Shown here: in pieces, positions 1-6,936 of the stretch | Position numbering within the stretch: the stretch's first letter is position 1 | How the letters are laid out: every line of letters starts with the position of its first letter | Source: Xanthomarina sp035306605 | Lineage (GTDB): Bacteria; Bacteroidota; Bacteroidia; Flavobacteriales; Flavobacteriaceae | Reading direction: 5' to 3' (one strand) | DNA length: 25,852 nucleotides | NCBI GenBank assembly: GCA_035306605.1 | Contig: DATGNR010000084.1 | Notes under the pieces: generated by a model | Told to the model about the DNA's origin: nothing | Databases searched by the model: none | What the model saw: the letters and a program-made list of their open reading frames with translations, nothing else | Translations under genes and position numbers: made by a program

Positions 1-958
1 TATTTCCTTGACGATGCAGTTCAACAGGAAATATTTATTACTTCTCTTATTAGGTGGTTTTGCTATTTCCAATATTATCTCAGGACTCGTTTACGATTAC
101 ACCATCATCATTATACTTAGAGTTATTGGTGGTATTTGTGCTGGTGTTATGTGGCCAATGATTGCTGCTTATGGAATGAGGCTGGTGGATGAAAAGCATC
201 ACGGTAAAGCAATTGCAGTAATTATGGCAGGAACAACTTTGGGGATTAGTGTGGGGATGCCGATAATGACAACCATTGGGAATGATTACGGATGGCGAAC
301 AGAATTTATTGGGCTTGGTGCATTTATCCTTGCTATTGCCGTAGTTAGCTTTTTTGCCTTGCCCTCAACCCCAGGAGAAAAACTAACTAAAAGCTCCTCG
401 CCATTGGCATTACTAAAAATACCGGAAGTGTTAATAATACTGTTACTTACATTACTCGGTGTAATTGCTCACTATGGTGTTTACGTGTATATCACTAGTC
501 TTGTAAATGAAATTCAGTTGGCAGGTGGTGTGGAAATGGCACTATTATTTTTTGGAATAGGATCGTTAATTTCAGTCTTGATAGCTATAAAATACACCGA
601 TAAATATTTAAGACTACTAACCATAGCCATGTTTGGGTTGATCATTATTTCCATGGTTATCTTCCTGATGTTTGGAGGCGCTACCGGAATTGGACATTTC
701 GCCTTCTTTCTATGGGGAGTTTCCTTTGGACCATTAGTAACCTTATTGCAGGCAGCGGTGAGCAGACAGGTAGAAACCGCTAAAGATGTGGCCACATCGG
801 TTCAATCTTCCGTTTTCAACCTATCAATTATGATAGCCTCATCTGCGGCAGGACTTCTATTGGGTATATACTCTCCTATGAGTTTGGTGTATCTTGCAAT
901 TGCACTGTCCATTCCTGGAATTATAATTTCAGTATTTGCTAAAAAGGCTTTAAATTAA
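1..958 (+). CDS. MFS transporter, 3' part (5' end outside window)
   Basis: Integral inner-membrane protein of the major facilitator superfamily, probably a 12-helix drug/sugar proton antiporter of the DHA1/AraJ type. The reading frame is open from base 2 with no stop, so the true start lies upstream; the TTG at 8 and ATG at 14 fall inside the protein. About ten hydrophobic segments are visible, beginning with the one after FNRKY and ending at IIISVFAKKALN, so roughly the first two helices (about 70-80 residues) are missing. The basic stretch FNRKY sits where the MFS loop 2-3 motif A ends. The arginine-containing helix LRVIGGICAGVMWP and the following GTTLGISVGMPI fit TM4 and TM5 (antiporter motif C-like). 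The substrate cannot be read from sequence. A single gene; the stop is followed by a 148-base gap. Confidence 0.85.
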   Translation, partial: ISLTMQFNRKYLLLLLLGGFAISNIISGLVYDYTIIIILRVIGGICAGVMWPMIAAYGMRLVDEKHHGKAIAVIMAGTTLGISVGMPIMTTIGNDYGWRTEFIGLGAFILAIAVVSFFALPSTPGEKLTKSSSPLALLKIPEVLIILLLTLLGVIAHYGVYVYITSLVNEIQLAGGVEMALLFFGIGSLISVLIAIKYTDKYLRLLTIAMFGLIIISMVIFLMFGGATGIGHFAFFLWGVSFGPLVTLLQAAVSRQVETAKDVATSVQSSVFNLSIMIASSAAGLLLGIYSPMSLVYLAIALSIPGIIISVFAKKALN

Positions 959-1024
959 ACGGAAATGAGTGAAATTCCATAAGTAAATAAATATGAAATG
1001 TAGGTTTCAATACATTATAGACTG

Positions 1025-1032
1025 TATATTTG
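1025..1032 (+). promoter_or_regulatory. Candidate Bacteroidota -7 box for the DIP1984 gene
   Basis: TATATTTG matches the Bacteroidota -7 consensus TAnnTTTG. A TTTC at 1005-1008 lies at about the right distance for a degenerate -33 element (consensus TTTG). Predicted start of transcription is near 1039, giving a leader of about 68 bases before the ATG at 1107. Confidence 0.5.
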
Positions 1033-1106
1033 TATACCCTTATTTCAAAGATGATAAAATTTAAATCATTCAAAAAGAAAGTATAAATCCTTTAAATAAA
1101 ATATAA

Positions 1107-1553
1107 ATGAAACTTGCTGAAGGGCTTTTATTAAGAGCCGATCTTTTAAAAAAAATAGAACATCTTCAAAACAGAATTAGGCCTGTTTTAATTGTTTCAG
1201 ACGATAAACTTCCTCAGGAAGATCCAGATAAATTACTTGCTCAATTAAGAAAAGCAATACAAGATTTAGAGTCATTGATTATTAGAATAAATAAAACCAA
1301 TAATGAAACCATAATTGATGGGGAAGGCCCCCTTATGGAAGCCCTAGCTAAAAGAGACTCCTTAAAAATGCTTTCTGAAAAACTGCGAAATATTAGATAT
1401 GCAGCTCAAATAAATAATAGCGGAGATTCTAATCTGAAAACCACGATAGATATTAAAAAGCTACAAACAGAAATGGACCAAACAGGAAGAGCGTTTAGAG
1501 AAATTGACAGCAAAATTCAAGAAATAAACTGGCTGACAGAATTAAAAGAATAA
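1107..1553 (+). CDS. DIP1984 family protein (septicolysin-like)
   Basis: A 148-residue, almost entirely helical, charged protein beginning MKLAEGLLLRADLLKKIEHL, which matches the start of the DIP1984 family (also annotated septicolysin) closely; length is normal for that family (about 150-160). Heptad-like leucine spacing through residues 1-60 and 85-148 suggests coiled coil. There is no signal peptide or membrane segment, so it should be cytoplasmic. The family's biochemical function is not established; the septicolysin name comes from an old assignment and should not be read as proof of toxin activity. It has its own candidate promoter and is followed by a terminator hairpin, so it appears to be monocistronic. 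Confidence 0.85.
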   Translation: MKLAEGLLLRADLLKKIEHLQNRIRPVLIVSDDKLPQEDPDKLLAQLRKAIQDLESLIIRINKTNNETIIDGEGPLMEALAKRDSLKMLSEKLRNIRYAAQINNSGDSNLKTTIDIKKLQTEMDQTGRAFREIDSKIQEINWLTELKE

Positions 1554-1572
1554 GCCGAAAGGCGGAATGATC

Positions 1573-1597
1573 GGGGCGAGTGCCAGCCCCTTTTTTT
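1573..1597 (+). terminator. Intrinsic terminator after DIP1984 gene
   Basis: GGGGC (1573-1577) pairs with GCCCC (1586-1590) across an 8-base loop and is followed directly by seven T. It lies 20 bases after the stop codon of the DIP1984 gene. Confidence 0.75.
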
Positions 1598-1784
1598 AAG
1601 TATAGTTTTCGGGGCAAATTGAAAACGCTACTTGACATAGCTACTTGGGTTGTAGCAAAATTGTACTGTTTAGGACCCATTACTGCTAACATATTACAGA
1701 TGTACATTGTAAAATTTACTACCAGGTACTGACCGATCATTCTTTTTTATATCAAAGAAAACCCAAGGAAGAATTAGAACCGAC

Positions 1785-2147
1785 TTACTTCGATCCGTGA
1801 ATGGATTTTCTATAGGCTATACCCCATTTAGCCAATTCATTAATTAAAGGAGCAAGCGTAGCACCGTATGCTGTTATAGCATATGCAACCGTTATGGGTT
1901 TTGTGTTCATAACTGTTCGGCTGATTAAATGATTCATTTCTAAATCTTGGAGTTCCTTGGAGAGCATTTTAGTACCAATACCATCTACTTCTCTCAACAA
2001 ATCCATAAATCCTAATTTATTACCCTCTATAAGCGTTCCTAAAATGTGGAACTTCCATTTTCCAGTCAATATGCTCATAGTATCACTAATTGCTTGCATT
2101 CTAACTTGACATACCGGGGTGTCATTTATTACGGCTTTCTTTTTCAT
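1785..2147 (-). CDS. HxlR-family winged-helix transcriptional regulator
   Basis: A 120-residue DNA-binding regulator of the HxlR/YodB family. The block from CQVRMQAISDTMSILTGKWK to ITAYGATLAPLINELAKWG covers the whole winged helix-turn-helix, with the hallmark GKW and the L-x-x-LE-x-x-x-LI-x-R wing. Cys13 lies just before the first helix, where thiol-sensing members such as YodB and HypR carry their redox cysteine; here that role is inference. I start at 2147 (MKKKAVIND), not the ATG at 2222: a minus-strand TATATTTG box at 2227-2220 overlaps that upstream ATG and would start transcription near 2213, and the extra 25 residues do not look like family sequence. It is divergent from a DsbA-like gene, suggesting it controls that gene and itself in response to thiol or electrophile stress. 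Confidence 0.88.
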   Translation of the reverse strand: MKKKAVINDTPVCQVRMQAISDTMSILTGKWKFHILGTLIEGNKLGFMDLLREVDGIGTKMLSKELQDLEMNHLISRTVMNTKPITVAYAITAYGATLAPLINELAKWGIAYRKSIHGSK

Positions 2148-2219
2148 GGTTTTCAATGTATATAAAATTGTATGTGGTAGTTCCCTTGAGGAAACCACTT
2201 CCCAAAAGGAAATGCATAT

Positions 2220-2227
2220 CAAATATA
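2220..2227 (-). promoter_or_regulatory. Candidate -7 box for the HxlR gene, arm of an inverted repeat
   Basis: On the minus strand this reads TATATTTG, an exact TAnnTTTG match, predicting a transcript that starts near 2213 and has about 66 leader bases before the start at 2147. It is the exact reverse complement of the plus-strand box at 2242-2249, 14 bases away. Confidence 0.55.
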
Positions 2228-2241
2228 AACTTTAATCACCT

Positions 2242-2249
2242 TATATTTG
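2242..2249 (+). promoter_or_regulatory. Candidate -7 box for the DsbA-like gene, arm of an inverted repeat
   Basis: TATATTTG matches TAnnTTTG. The predicted transcript start near 2256 leaves a 38-base leader before the ATG at 2294. No clear -33 TTTG is visible, which is common for regulated promoters. Together with 2220-2227 it forms a perfect 8-base inverted repeat, so the pair could also be the HxlR binding site. Confidence 0.55.
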
Positions 2250-2293
2250 TGTAAATAGCAAATCTTCTATGATAATGAATTGAGAATATCATT

Positions 2294-3301
2294 ATGACCA
2301 AGAAACTTTACCTAATAGCATTATTAATTCCTCTGCTAAGCATTGTGGCTTCACAGGGACAAACAAAAATAAATATTATGAATAACGAAACATCAAAAAA
2401 TAATCCGCTTTTATGCGATATAGAAACTGGAATGTGTGAAACTTCTGAAGCAAACACAGATACCACATCACAAAACAACATACAATCAACTAAAAAATCA
2501 ATCAGAGTCATTTATTATACAGATCCTATTTGTTCTTCTTGTTGGGGAATAGAACCTCAATTGCGCAAACTTAAATTAGAGTATGGAAATGCCATTGAAA
2601 TTGAATATAGAATGGGAGGTTTATTACCTGATTGGAGTTACAATAATGGAGGTATAGGAAAACCATCAGACGTTGCTCATCATTGGGATGAGGTAAGCTT
2701 GCATTACGACATGCCTATCGATGGCGATTTATGGTTAGAAGACCCATTAGATTCATCATATCCACCTTCCATAGCTTATAAAGCTGCACAAATGCAGAGT
2801 GAAGAAAAAGCCAATTTGTTTATGCGTGAAATTCGTGAAATGGTTTTTTTACAAAAGAAAAATATAGCTAAATGGGAGCATTTAGAAACGGCAGCTAAAG
2901 TGGTAGGACTTCATACGAAACAACTGAAAACAGATTTTGATACGAAGGCGAAAGAATTATTTACAGAAGATTTAAAATTAGGAAGACAACTCGGAGTTAG
3001 AGGTTTCCCAACCATGTTCTTTTTAGACGAATCAGGTAATCAAGAAATGGTTTACGGAGCAAGACCTTATGCTTTTTACGAAATGGCCATTCTAAAGCTT
3101 AATCCAAATGCCACAAAAAGTGAATACAGTAAAACTTGGGAAAAACTATTCGCTATCTACCCAACACTAACTGCTAAAGAGTTTTCGGAACTATCTGGTA
3201 CGCCAAGAATTGAAAGTGAAAACATCTTGAATGATTTGACTAATCAAGGAAAACTAGAGAAAATGACAACAAAAAACGGAGCCATTTGGATGTCTAAATA
3301 A
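2294..3301 (+). CDS. DsbA-family thiol oxidoreductase, SpxH/FrnE-like, with winged-helix-like tail
   Basis: A 335-residue thioredoxin-fold protein. The active site CSSC (Cys80, Cys83) follows IYYTDPI and precedes WGIEPQL, the pattern of the SpxH/YjbH and FrnE branch of DsbA-like proteins. GVRGFPTMFF near residue 240 holds the cis-proline loop. The last 50 residues (from YPTLTAKEFSELSGTPR) look like a small winged helix. With the ATG at 2294 there is a convincing signal peptide (hydrophobic residues 5-20, then QGQ). A second start at 2378 (Met29, MNNETSKNNPLLCDIETGMC) would give a cytoplasmic protein of 307 residues and matches how I recall flavobacterial relatives beginning. The promoter 52 bases upstream slightly favours 2294, but the start is unsettled. 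Divergent HxlR regulation is likely. Role: thiol-disulfide chemistry or stress-linked proteolysis control; substrate unknown. Confidence 0.82.
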   Translation: MTKKLYLIALLIPLLSIVASQGQTKINIMNNETSKNNPLLCDIETGMCETSEANTDTTSQNNIQSTKKSIRVIYYTDPICSSCWGIEPQLRKLKLEYGNAIEIEYRMGGLLPDWSYNNGGIGKPSDVAHHWDEVSLHYDMPIDGDLWLEDPLDSSYPPSIAYKAAQMQSEEKANLFMREIREMVFLQKKNIAKWEHLETAAKVVGLHTKQLKTDFDTKAKELFTEDLKLGRQLGVRGFPTMFFLDESGNQEMVYGARPYAFYEMAILKLNPNATKSEYSKTWEKLFAIYPTLTAKEFSELSGTPRIESENILNDLTNQGKLEKMTTKNGAIWMSK

Positions 3302-3405
3302 AACATTACAAAAACATCTCCATTCGTGCTAAAAAACTTTAATTATAAATACAAATAGCACAAGGGAAAGCTATATAATCGAGTAACAAGACTCGTAATA
3401 TCTTT

Positions 3406-3455
3406 AAAACACTAAGATTTGATACTGCTTATTAAAATCTTAGTGTTTTTCTTTT
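3406..3455 (+). terminator. Bidirectional intrinsic terminator between convergent genes
   Basis: A perfect 15-base stem: 3406-3420 (AAAACACTAAGATTT) pairs with 3435-3449, with a 14-base loop and a T-rich run after it. The A-run on the left arm gives a T-run on the minus strand, so the hairpin can end both the DsbA-like gene (stop 3301) and the convergent acyl-CoA synthetase gene (stop 3512). A smaller hairpin, CGAGT/ACTCG at 3380-3395, precedes it. Confidence 0.88.
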
Positions 3456-3511
3456 AAAGGTCTCAAGCAATCTTTTATAAATCCAATAACATAGGTTATG
3501 TTTAGGCAAAA

Positions 3512-5200
3512 CTAGGCCTCCCACACAATTTTATTTTCATGATTAAACCAATCTAAATAATAATCCTTATAGGTATGGTTTATTTCGTTCCTTTTGATTT
3601 TTAAAGTAGGAGTAAGGAGGTGGTTTTCCTCAGACCAAACCTCTTTTGTAATTATAACAAGGGTAGTTACTTTTTCATAGTTAGGAAGGTCCTTATTTAA
3701 ATTCACTAACAAATCTTCCAACGATGCTTCAATAATACCTTTTGGTTTACCTATAGCATCTTCAGAAAGCTGAATTAAAGCAATCGGATTAGGTAAACCT
3801 AAACCAACAACACAAACTTGCTCTATAAAATCGTTTTCTAAAATGGTTTCTTCTATAGGATTTGGTACTATGTATTTCCCTTTAGACGTTTTAAACGCGT
3901 CTGACTTTCTACCAGTAATTATTACAAATCCTTCCTCGGTTATATGACCAATATCACCACTATACATCCAGTCGTCTTTTAAAACCTCATTGGTTTTTTC
4001 AGGATCCTTATAATAGCCTGTCATCATATACGGTGTTTTAATTAAAACTTCACCTTCTTTTGGATCTATTTTAAGCTCTGCAAAAGGGACTACTTTACCT
4101 ACTGAGTCGTAAGGCGAATTTAAATCGATGGAGTTAGTTATTGAACCACAAAGCTCTGTCATTCCATAAGCCTCAATCAAATGTATGCCTAACTTCTTGT
4201 AGAACTCTTTTAAGAAGGCCGGGGTAATCGCTGCACCAGTAGCCGCAACCTTTACATGATTTAATCCTAAACCTTTTAGTATTTTGTTTTTAATAAATGT
4301 CCTTAAAATGGGTACTTTTAAATAAAATTCTAGTTGTTTTTTAGGAACTTTTTCTAGAATACCTAAGTAGAACTTATTCCAAATTCTTGGAACAGAAAAG
4401 AATAGAGTAGGTTGAGTGCCTCGTAAATTTTTTACAAATGTGTCGATGTTTTCAACAAACGATATGGAACCTCCTACAGTGATTGCAGTAGTTTCCACAC
4501 CAATGCGTTCTCCAGCATGATTTAAAGGTAAATAAGAAAAGAAACGTGAATTTTTTATATGAAATAGCCCAACCCAACTAGTCTGTTTTTCATGTTCCAT
4601 AATTAACGCGGGCGATCGATGTATGTGCATGACGCCTTTTGGTAGTCCTGTGGTACCAGAGGTGAATAAAATGGTCCATAAATCATCCAAGTTTGGAATG
4701 TAATTTTCTTCTAATGGTTGACTTTCTTTAATAAGTTCGTCCCAATCTAATCCTATTGGAATTTCTGCATTTTCTGGATATTGTGGAAATTTAATAACTT
4801 TTAACCCTTCAGGAAGAACTTCTTCTTTGGTTCCCCATTCATCTAATTTACCAACAAAAAGACCTTTCAAATCACTTAAACCAATAACGGTTTTTAATTG
4901 ATCTTTAGGCAAACTGGCATAATAGGGTACAGAAACAAAACCGCCCATGTGAATGGCTAAATCTGCTAACACCCAATGGTAACAGTTTTTAGAATAGATG
5001 CCTACATGATCACCTTTTTGTAGTCCTTGATGGTGTAAAGCTGTTGCCATTTTTCGGGCTTCTAGTCCCGCTTCTTTAAAAGTCAGTGTCGTCCATTTGT
5101 TTCCAAAGGGCTGTCTTAAAAAAACGGTGTCAGGTGTGTTTTCTTCCCAGAAATAGAAATATTCAATAATACTTTTTATAGAGGTGTTTTTCTCTTGCAT
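3512..5200 (-). CDS. AMP-forming acyl-CoA synthetase (long-chain type)
   Basis: Activates a free carboxylic acid to its CoA thioester with ATP, in two steps via an acyl-adenylate. 562 residues. The phosphate-binding loop TSGTTGLPKG is at 180-189, the adenylate motif YGMTE at 345-349, YSGD at 413-416, and the hinge motif GRKSD at 430-434 followed by SKGKYIVP, which is characteristic of long-chain synthetases in the FadD/ACSL branch. There is no signal peptide; it is probably cytoplasmic or loosely membrane-associated. It is the last gene of the minus-strand catabolic block but sits 208 bases after the preceding stop, so it may have its own promoter; a possible TetR half-site at 5334-5344 lies in that gap. 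Its likely job is entry of the pathway's acid substrate, the role AtuH plays in terpene catabolism. Chain length and branching preference cannot be read. Confidence 0.92.
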   Translation of the reverse strand: MQEKNTSIKSIIEYFYFWEENTPDTVFLRQPFGNKWTTLTFKEAGLEARKMATALHHQGLQKGDHVGIYSKNCYHWVLADLAIHMGGFVSVPYYASLPKDQLKTVIGLSDLKGLFVGKLDEWGTKEEVLPEGLKVIKFPQYPENAEIPIGLDWDELIKESQPLEENYIPNLDDLWTILFTSGTTGLPKGVMHIHRSPALIMEHEKQTSWVGLFHIKNSRFFSYLPLNHAGERIGVETTAITVGGSISFVENIDTFVKNLRGTQPTLFFSVPRIWNKFYLGILEKVPKKQLEFYLKVPILRTFIKNKILKGLGLNHVKVAATGAAITPAFLKEFYKKLGIHLIEAYGMTELCGSITNSIDLNSPYDSVGKVVPFAELKIDPKEGEVLIKTPYMMTGYYKDPEKTNEVLKDDWMYSGDIGHITEEGFVIITGRKSDAFKTSKGKYIVPNPIEETILENDFIEQVCVVGLGLPNPIALIQLSEDAIGKPKGIIEASLEDLLVNLNKDLPNYEKVTTLVIITKEVWSEENHLLTPTLKIKRNEINHTYKDYYLDWFNHENKIVWEA

Positions 5201-5333
5201 ATGCTTATAATTATTTATCGGACAACACTTTACTAAATAAAGAACTGCGAGTTAGGGCTTGTTTTTTAATATGGTATTAATGAAACCCATACTATTTAGT
5301 GGGGCTTTCTCGTAAAATGTTTTATTGAGGAAA

Positions 5334-5344
5334 TCTAACTAATA
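5334..5344 (-). promoter_or_regulatory. Possible second TetR half-site upstream of acyl-CoA synthetase
   Basis: TCTAACTAATA (plus strand) is identical to 17860-17870, part of the half-site array in front of tetR. It lies 134 bases upstream of the acyl-CoA synthetase start, within the only long gap in the operon. In AT-rich DNA a chance match is possible. The rest of the 5201-5408 gap holds an imperfect hairpin (5282-5309) and an A/T-only-type stem at 5373-5396 without a following U-run, so I see no clear terminator. Confidence 0.35.
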
Positions 5345-5408
5345 AATAATACAGGTTTCATTGAATGCTTAACTTTTTTATCCTTAGTTAAAAAAGATAA
5401 GAAGCATC

Positions 5409-6926
5409 TTAGCCGAAAATGCTTTGTAACTTCATGGCTACAGACATATCGCCTTTAATTTTTACTTTTCCACCCATTACAGCAGCCATCGGATTTAATT
5501 CACCTTTAGTAAGTGCTAAAAAGTCTTCAAAGCTTGTTTCAATAACACACTCTGCTGCATCATTGCTGGTAGAAACTTGGTTGACATCTCCTTTGCCATC
5601 AATGTATAATTGCTCATCGCCAAAATCGAATTTAAGGGTGTGTCCGATTGGTTCTACTTTTGCTGTTTTAACTTTAATGACGTCTAAAATTGTTTCTAAT
5701 TGCGTACTCATAGTGTTTTCTGTTTTTAAATTAGTATTCGATTTATTTTCGTTTTTATTTTCTGTGTTTTTATCATAGCTCACATCATCAATAATCATTT
5801 TGGCGATAATCTCTCGCATAATTTCTGAGGTCCCACCACCAATAGTTCCAATGCGGCTATCTCTAAACATTCTGGCAATTTTGAATTCTTCCATATAACC
5901 ATAGCCGCCAAAAGATTGTAAACATTGGGTCATCGTTTTATCGGAAAGTTCTGTTGCTAATAATTTCGCCATAGAACTTTCTTTAACGGCATACTTTCCA
6001 TCATTATGAAGGCGGGAGCAGTGCAATACAAAGTGTTTACAGGCTTCAATTTCTGATGCCAATTGCGCCATACGATGTCTTAAGACTTGGAACTTGTTAA
6101 TTGGTCGATTAAAGGCAGTCCTTTCAGACATGTATTGCAAGGTGTACTCCAAAGCTGATTCGCTGGCAGCATAGCCCATAATAGCGCCAACCAAACGTTC
6201 TAGTTGTAGTCCTCCCATTAAATAATAGAAGCCTTGTCCTTCCTGTCCGATTAAGTTTTCTTTTGGAACTTTTACGTTATCAAAAGAGAGTTCGGCAGTA
6301 TCAGAAGCATGCCATCCTAGTTTCTTTAATTTTGTTTTTTGAATGCCTGCAGCATCTAAATCGACCACCAAAAGACTAACGCCTCCAGGACCGGCACTGA
6401 CATCTGTTTTTACAACACAAATGACGAAATCACCATAAACGGCATTGGTAATAAATGTTTTAGATCCGTTAAGAATATAGTGGTCGCCTTCTAAAGTGGC
6501 TGTGGTTTTAATATTCGCCACATCCGATCCAGCTGAAGGTTCGGTAATAGCAATCCCACTGATAGCTTCACCAGAAATTAACTTAGGAAGGTATTTTTCT
6601 TTTAATTGTTGCGACCCGTGTTTTAAAATATACGGCCCAGACATGTATTGCACAACTGCTTGGGTGATGGCAAAACCGCCGGAAAATACTTTAGCGATTT
6701 CTTCAACAAAAATAACGTCGTAAAAGAAATCTAAGTCGGAACCACCAAACTCCTCAGGAAAGCCTAATCCTAAAAAGCCTAAGTCGCCCATTTTTTTCCA
6801 TACGTCTCTTGGAATTCGTTGCTCTTCTTCCCAAGTGTCTATGTTCGGAATGACCTCTTTTTTCATGAATGCTCTCAAGCTTTCTTGAAACATGAAATGT
6901 TCCTCGGTAAAATGATAATTGCTCAT
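5409..6926 (-). CDS. Acyl-CoA dehydrogenase fused to C-terminal SCP2 domain
   Basis: Flavoprotein that would oxidise an acyl-CoA to the trans-2-enoyl-CoA and pass electrons to ETF. 505 residues from the ATG at 6926 (MSNYHFTEEH); that start lies 10 bases after the upstream gene's stop, whereas the in-frame ATG at 6977 would overlap it. Residues 1-384 are a complete dehydrogenase: ITEPSAGSD at 127-135 (FAD/substrate loop), QLERL with Glu243 as catalytic base in the IVD/LCAD position, and QSFGGYGYMEE and GTIGGGTSEIM near the end, with Gly replacing the MCAD-type Glu. After an Asn/Lys/Glu-rich linker (about 385-405), residues 406-505 form an SCP2 sterol-carrier-like domain ending GELNPMAAVMGGKVKIKGDMS. 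SCP2 domains bind lipids or acyl-CoA, suggesting a bulky hydrophobic substrate. It is a close paralogue of both halves of the tandem dehydrogenase at 14866-17196. Confidence 0.9.
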   Translation of the reverse strand: MSNYHFTEEHFMFQESLRAFMKKEVIPNIDTWEEEQRIPRDVWKKMGDLGFLGLGFPEEFGGSDLDFFYDVIFVEEIAKVFSGGFAITQAVVQYMSGPYILKHGSQQLKEKYLPKLISGEAISGIAITEPSAGSDVANIKTTATLEGDHYILNGSKTFITNAVYGDFVICVVKTDVSAGPGGVSLLVVDLDAAGIQKTKLKKLGWHASDTAELSFDNVKVPKENLIGQEGQGFYYLMGGLQLERLVGAIMGYAASESALEYTLQYMSERTAFNRPINKFQVLRHRMAQLASEIEACKHFVLHCSRLHNDGKYAVKESSMAKLLATELSDKTMTQCLQSFGGYGYMEEFKIARMFRDSRIGTIGGGTSEIMREIIAKMIIDDVSYDKNTENKNENKSNTNLKTENTMSTQLETILDVIKVKTAKVEPIGHTLKFDFGDEQLYIDGKGDVNQVSTSNDAAECVIETSFEDFLALTKGELNPMAAVMGGKVKIKGDMSVAMKLQSIFG

Positions 6927-6936
6927 TTGTATAAGT

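Noticed and set aside
1627..1647. Direct repeat GCTACTTG (1627-1634, 1640-1647)
   Set aside because: Only two 8-base copies with no supporting structure; could be chance.
1495..1740. Minus-strand 81-codon frame
   Set aside because: It runs across the DIP1984 terminator and the 3' end of that gene, has no family resemblance and no promoter.
2147..2222. N-terminal extension of the HxlR protein from the ATG at 2222
   Set aside because: The likely -7 box overlaps that ATG, and the extension is unlike family sequence.
5373..5396. Hairpin CTTTTTTA/TAAAAAAG after the SCP2 fusion gene as an operon-splitting terminator
   Set aside because: The stem is almost all A/T and no U-run follows on the minus strand.
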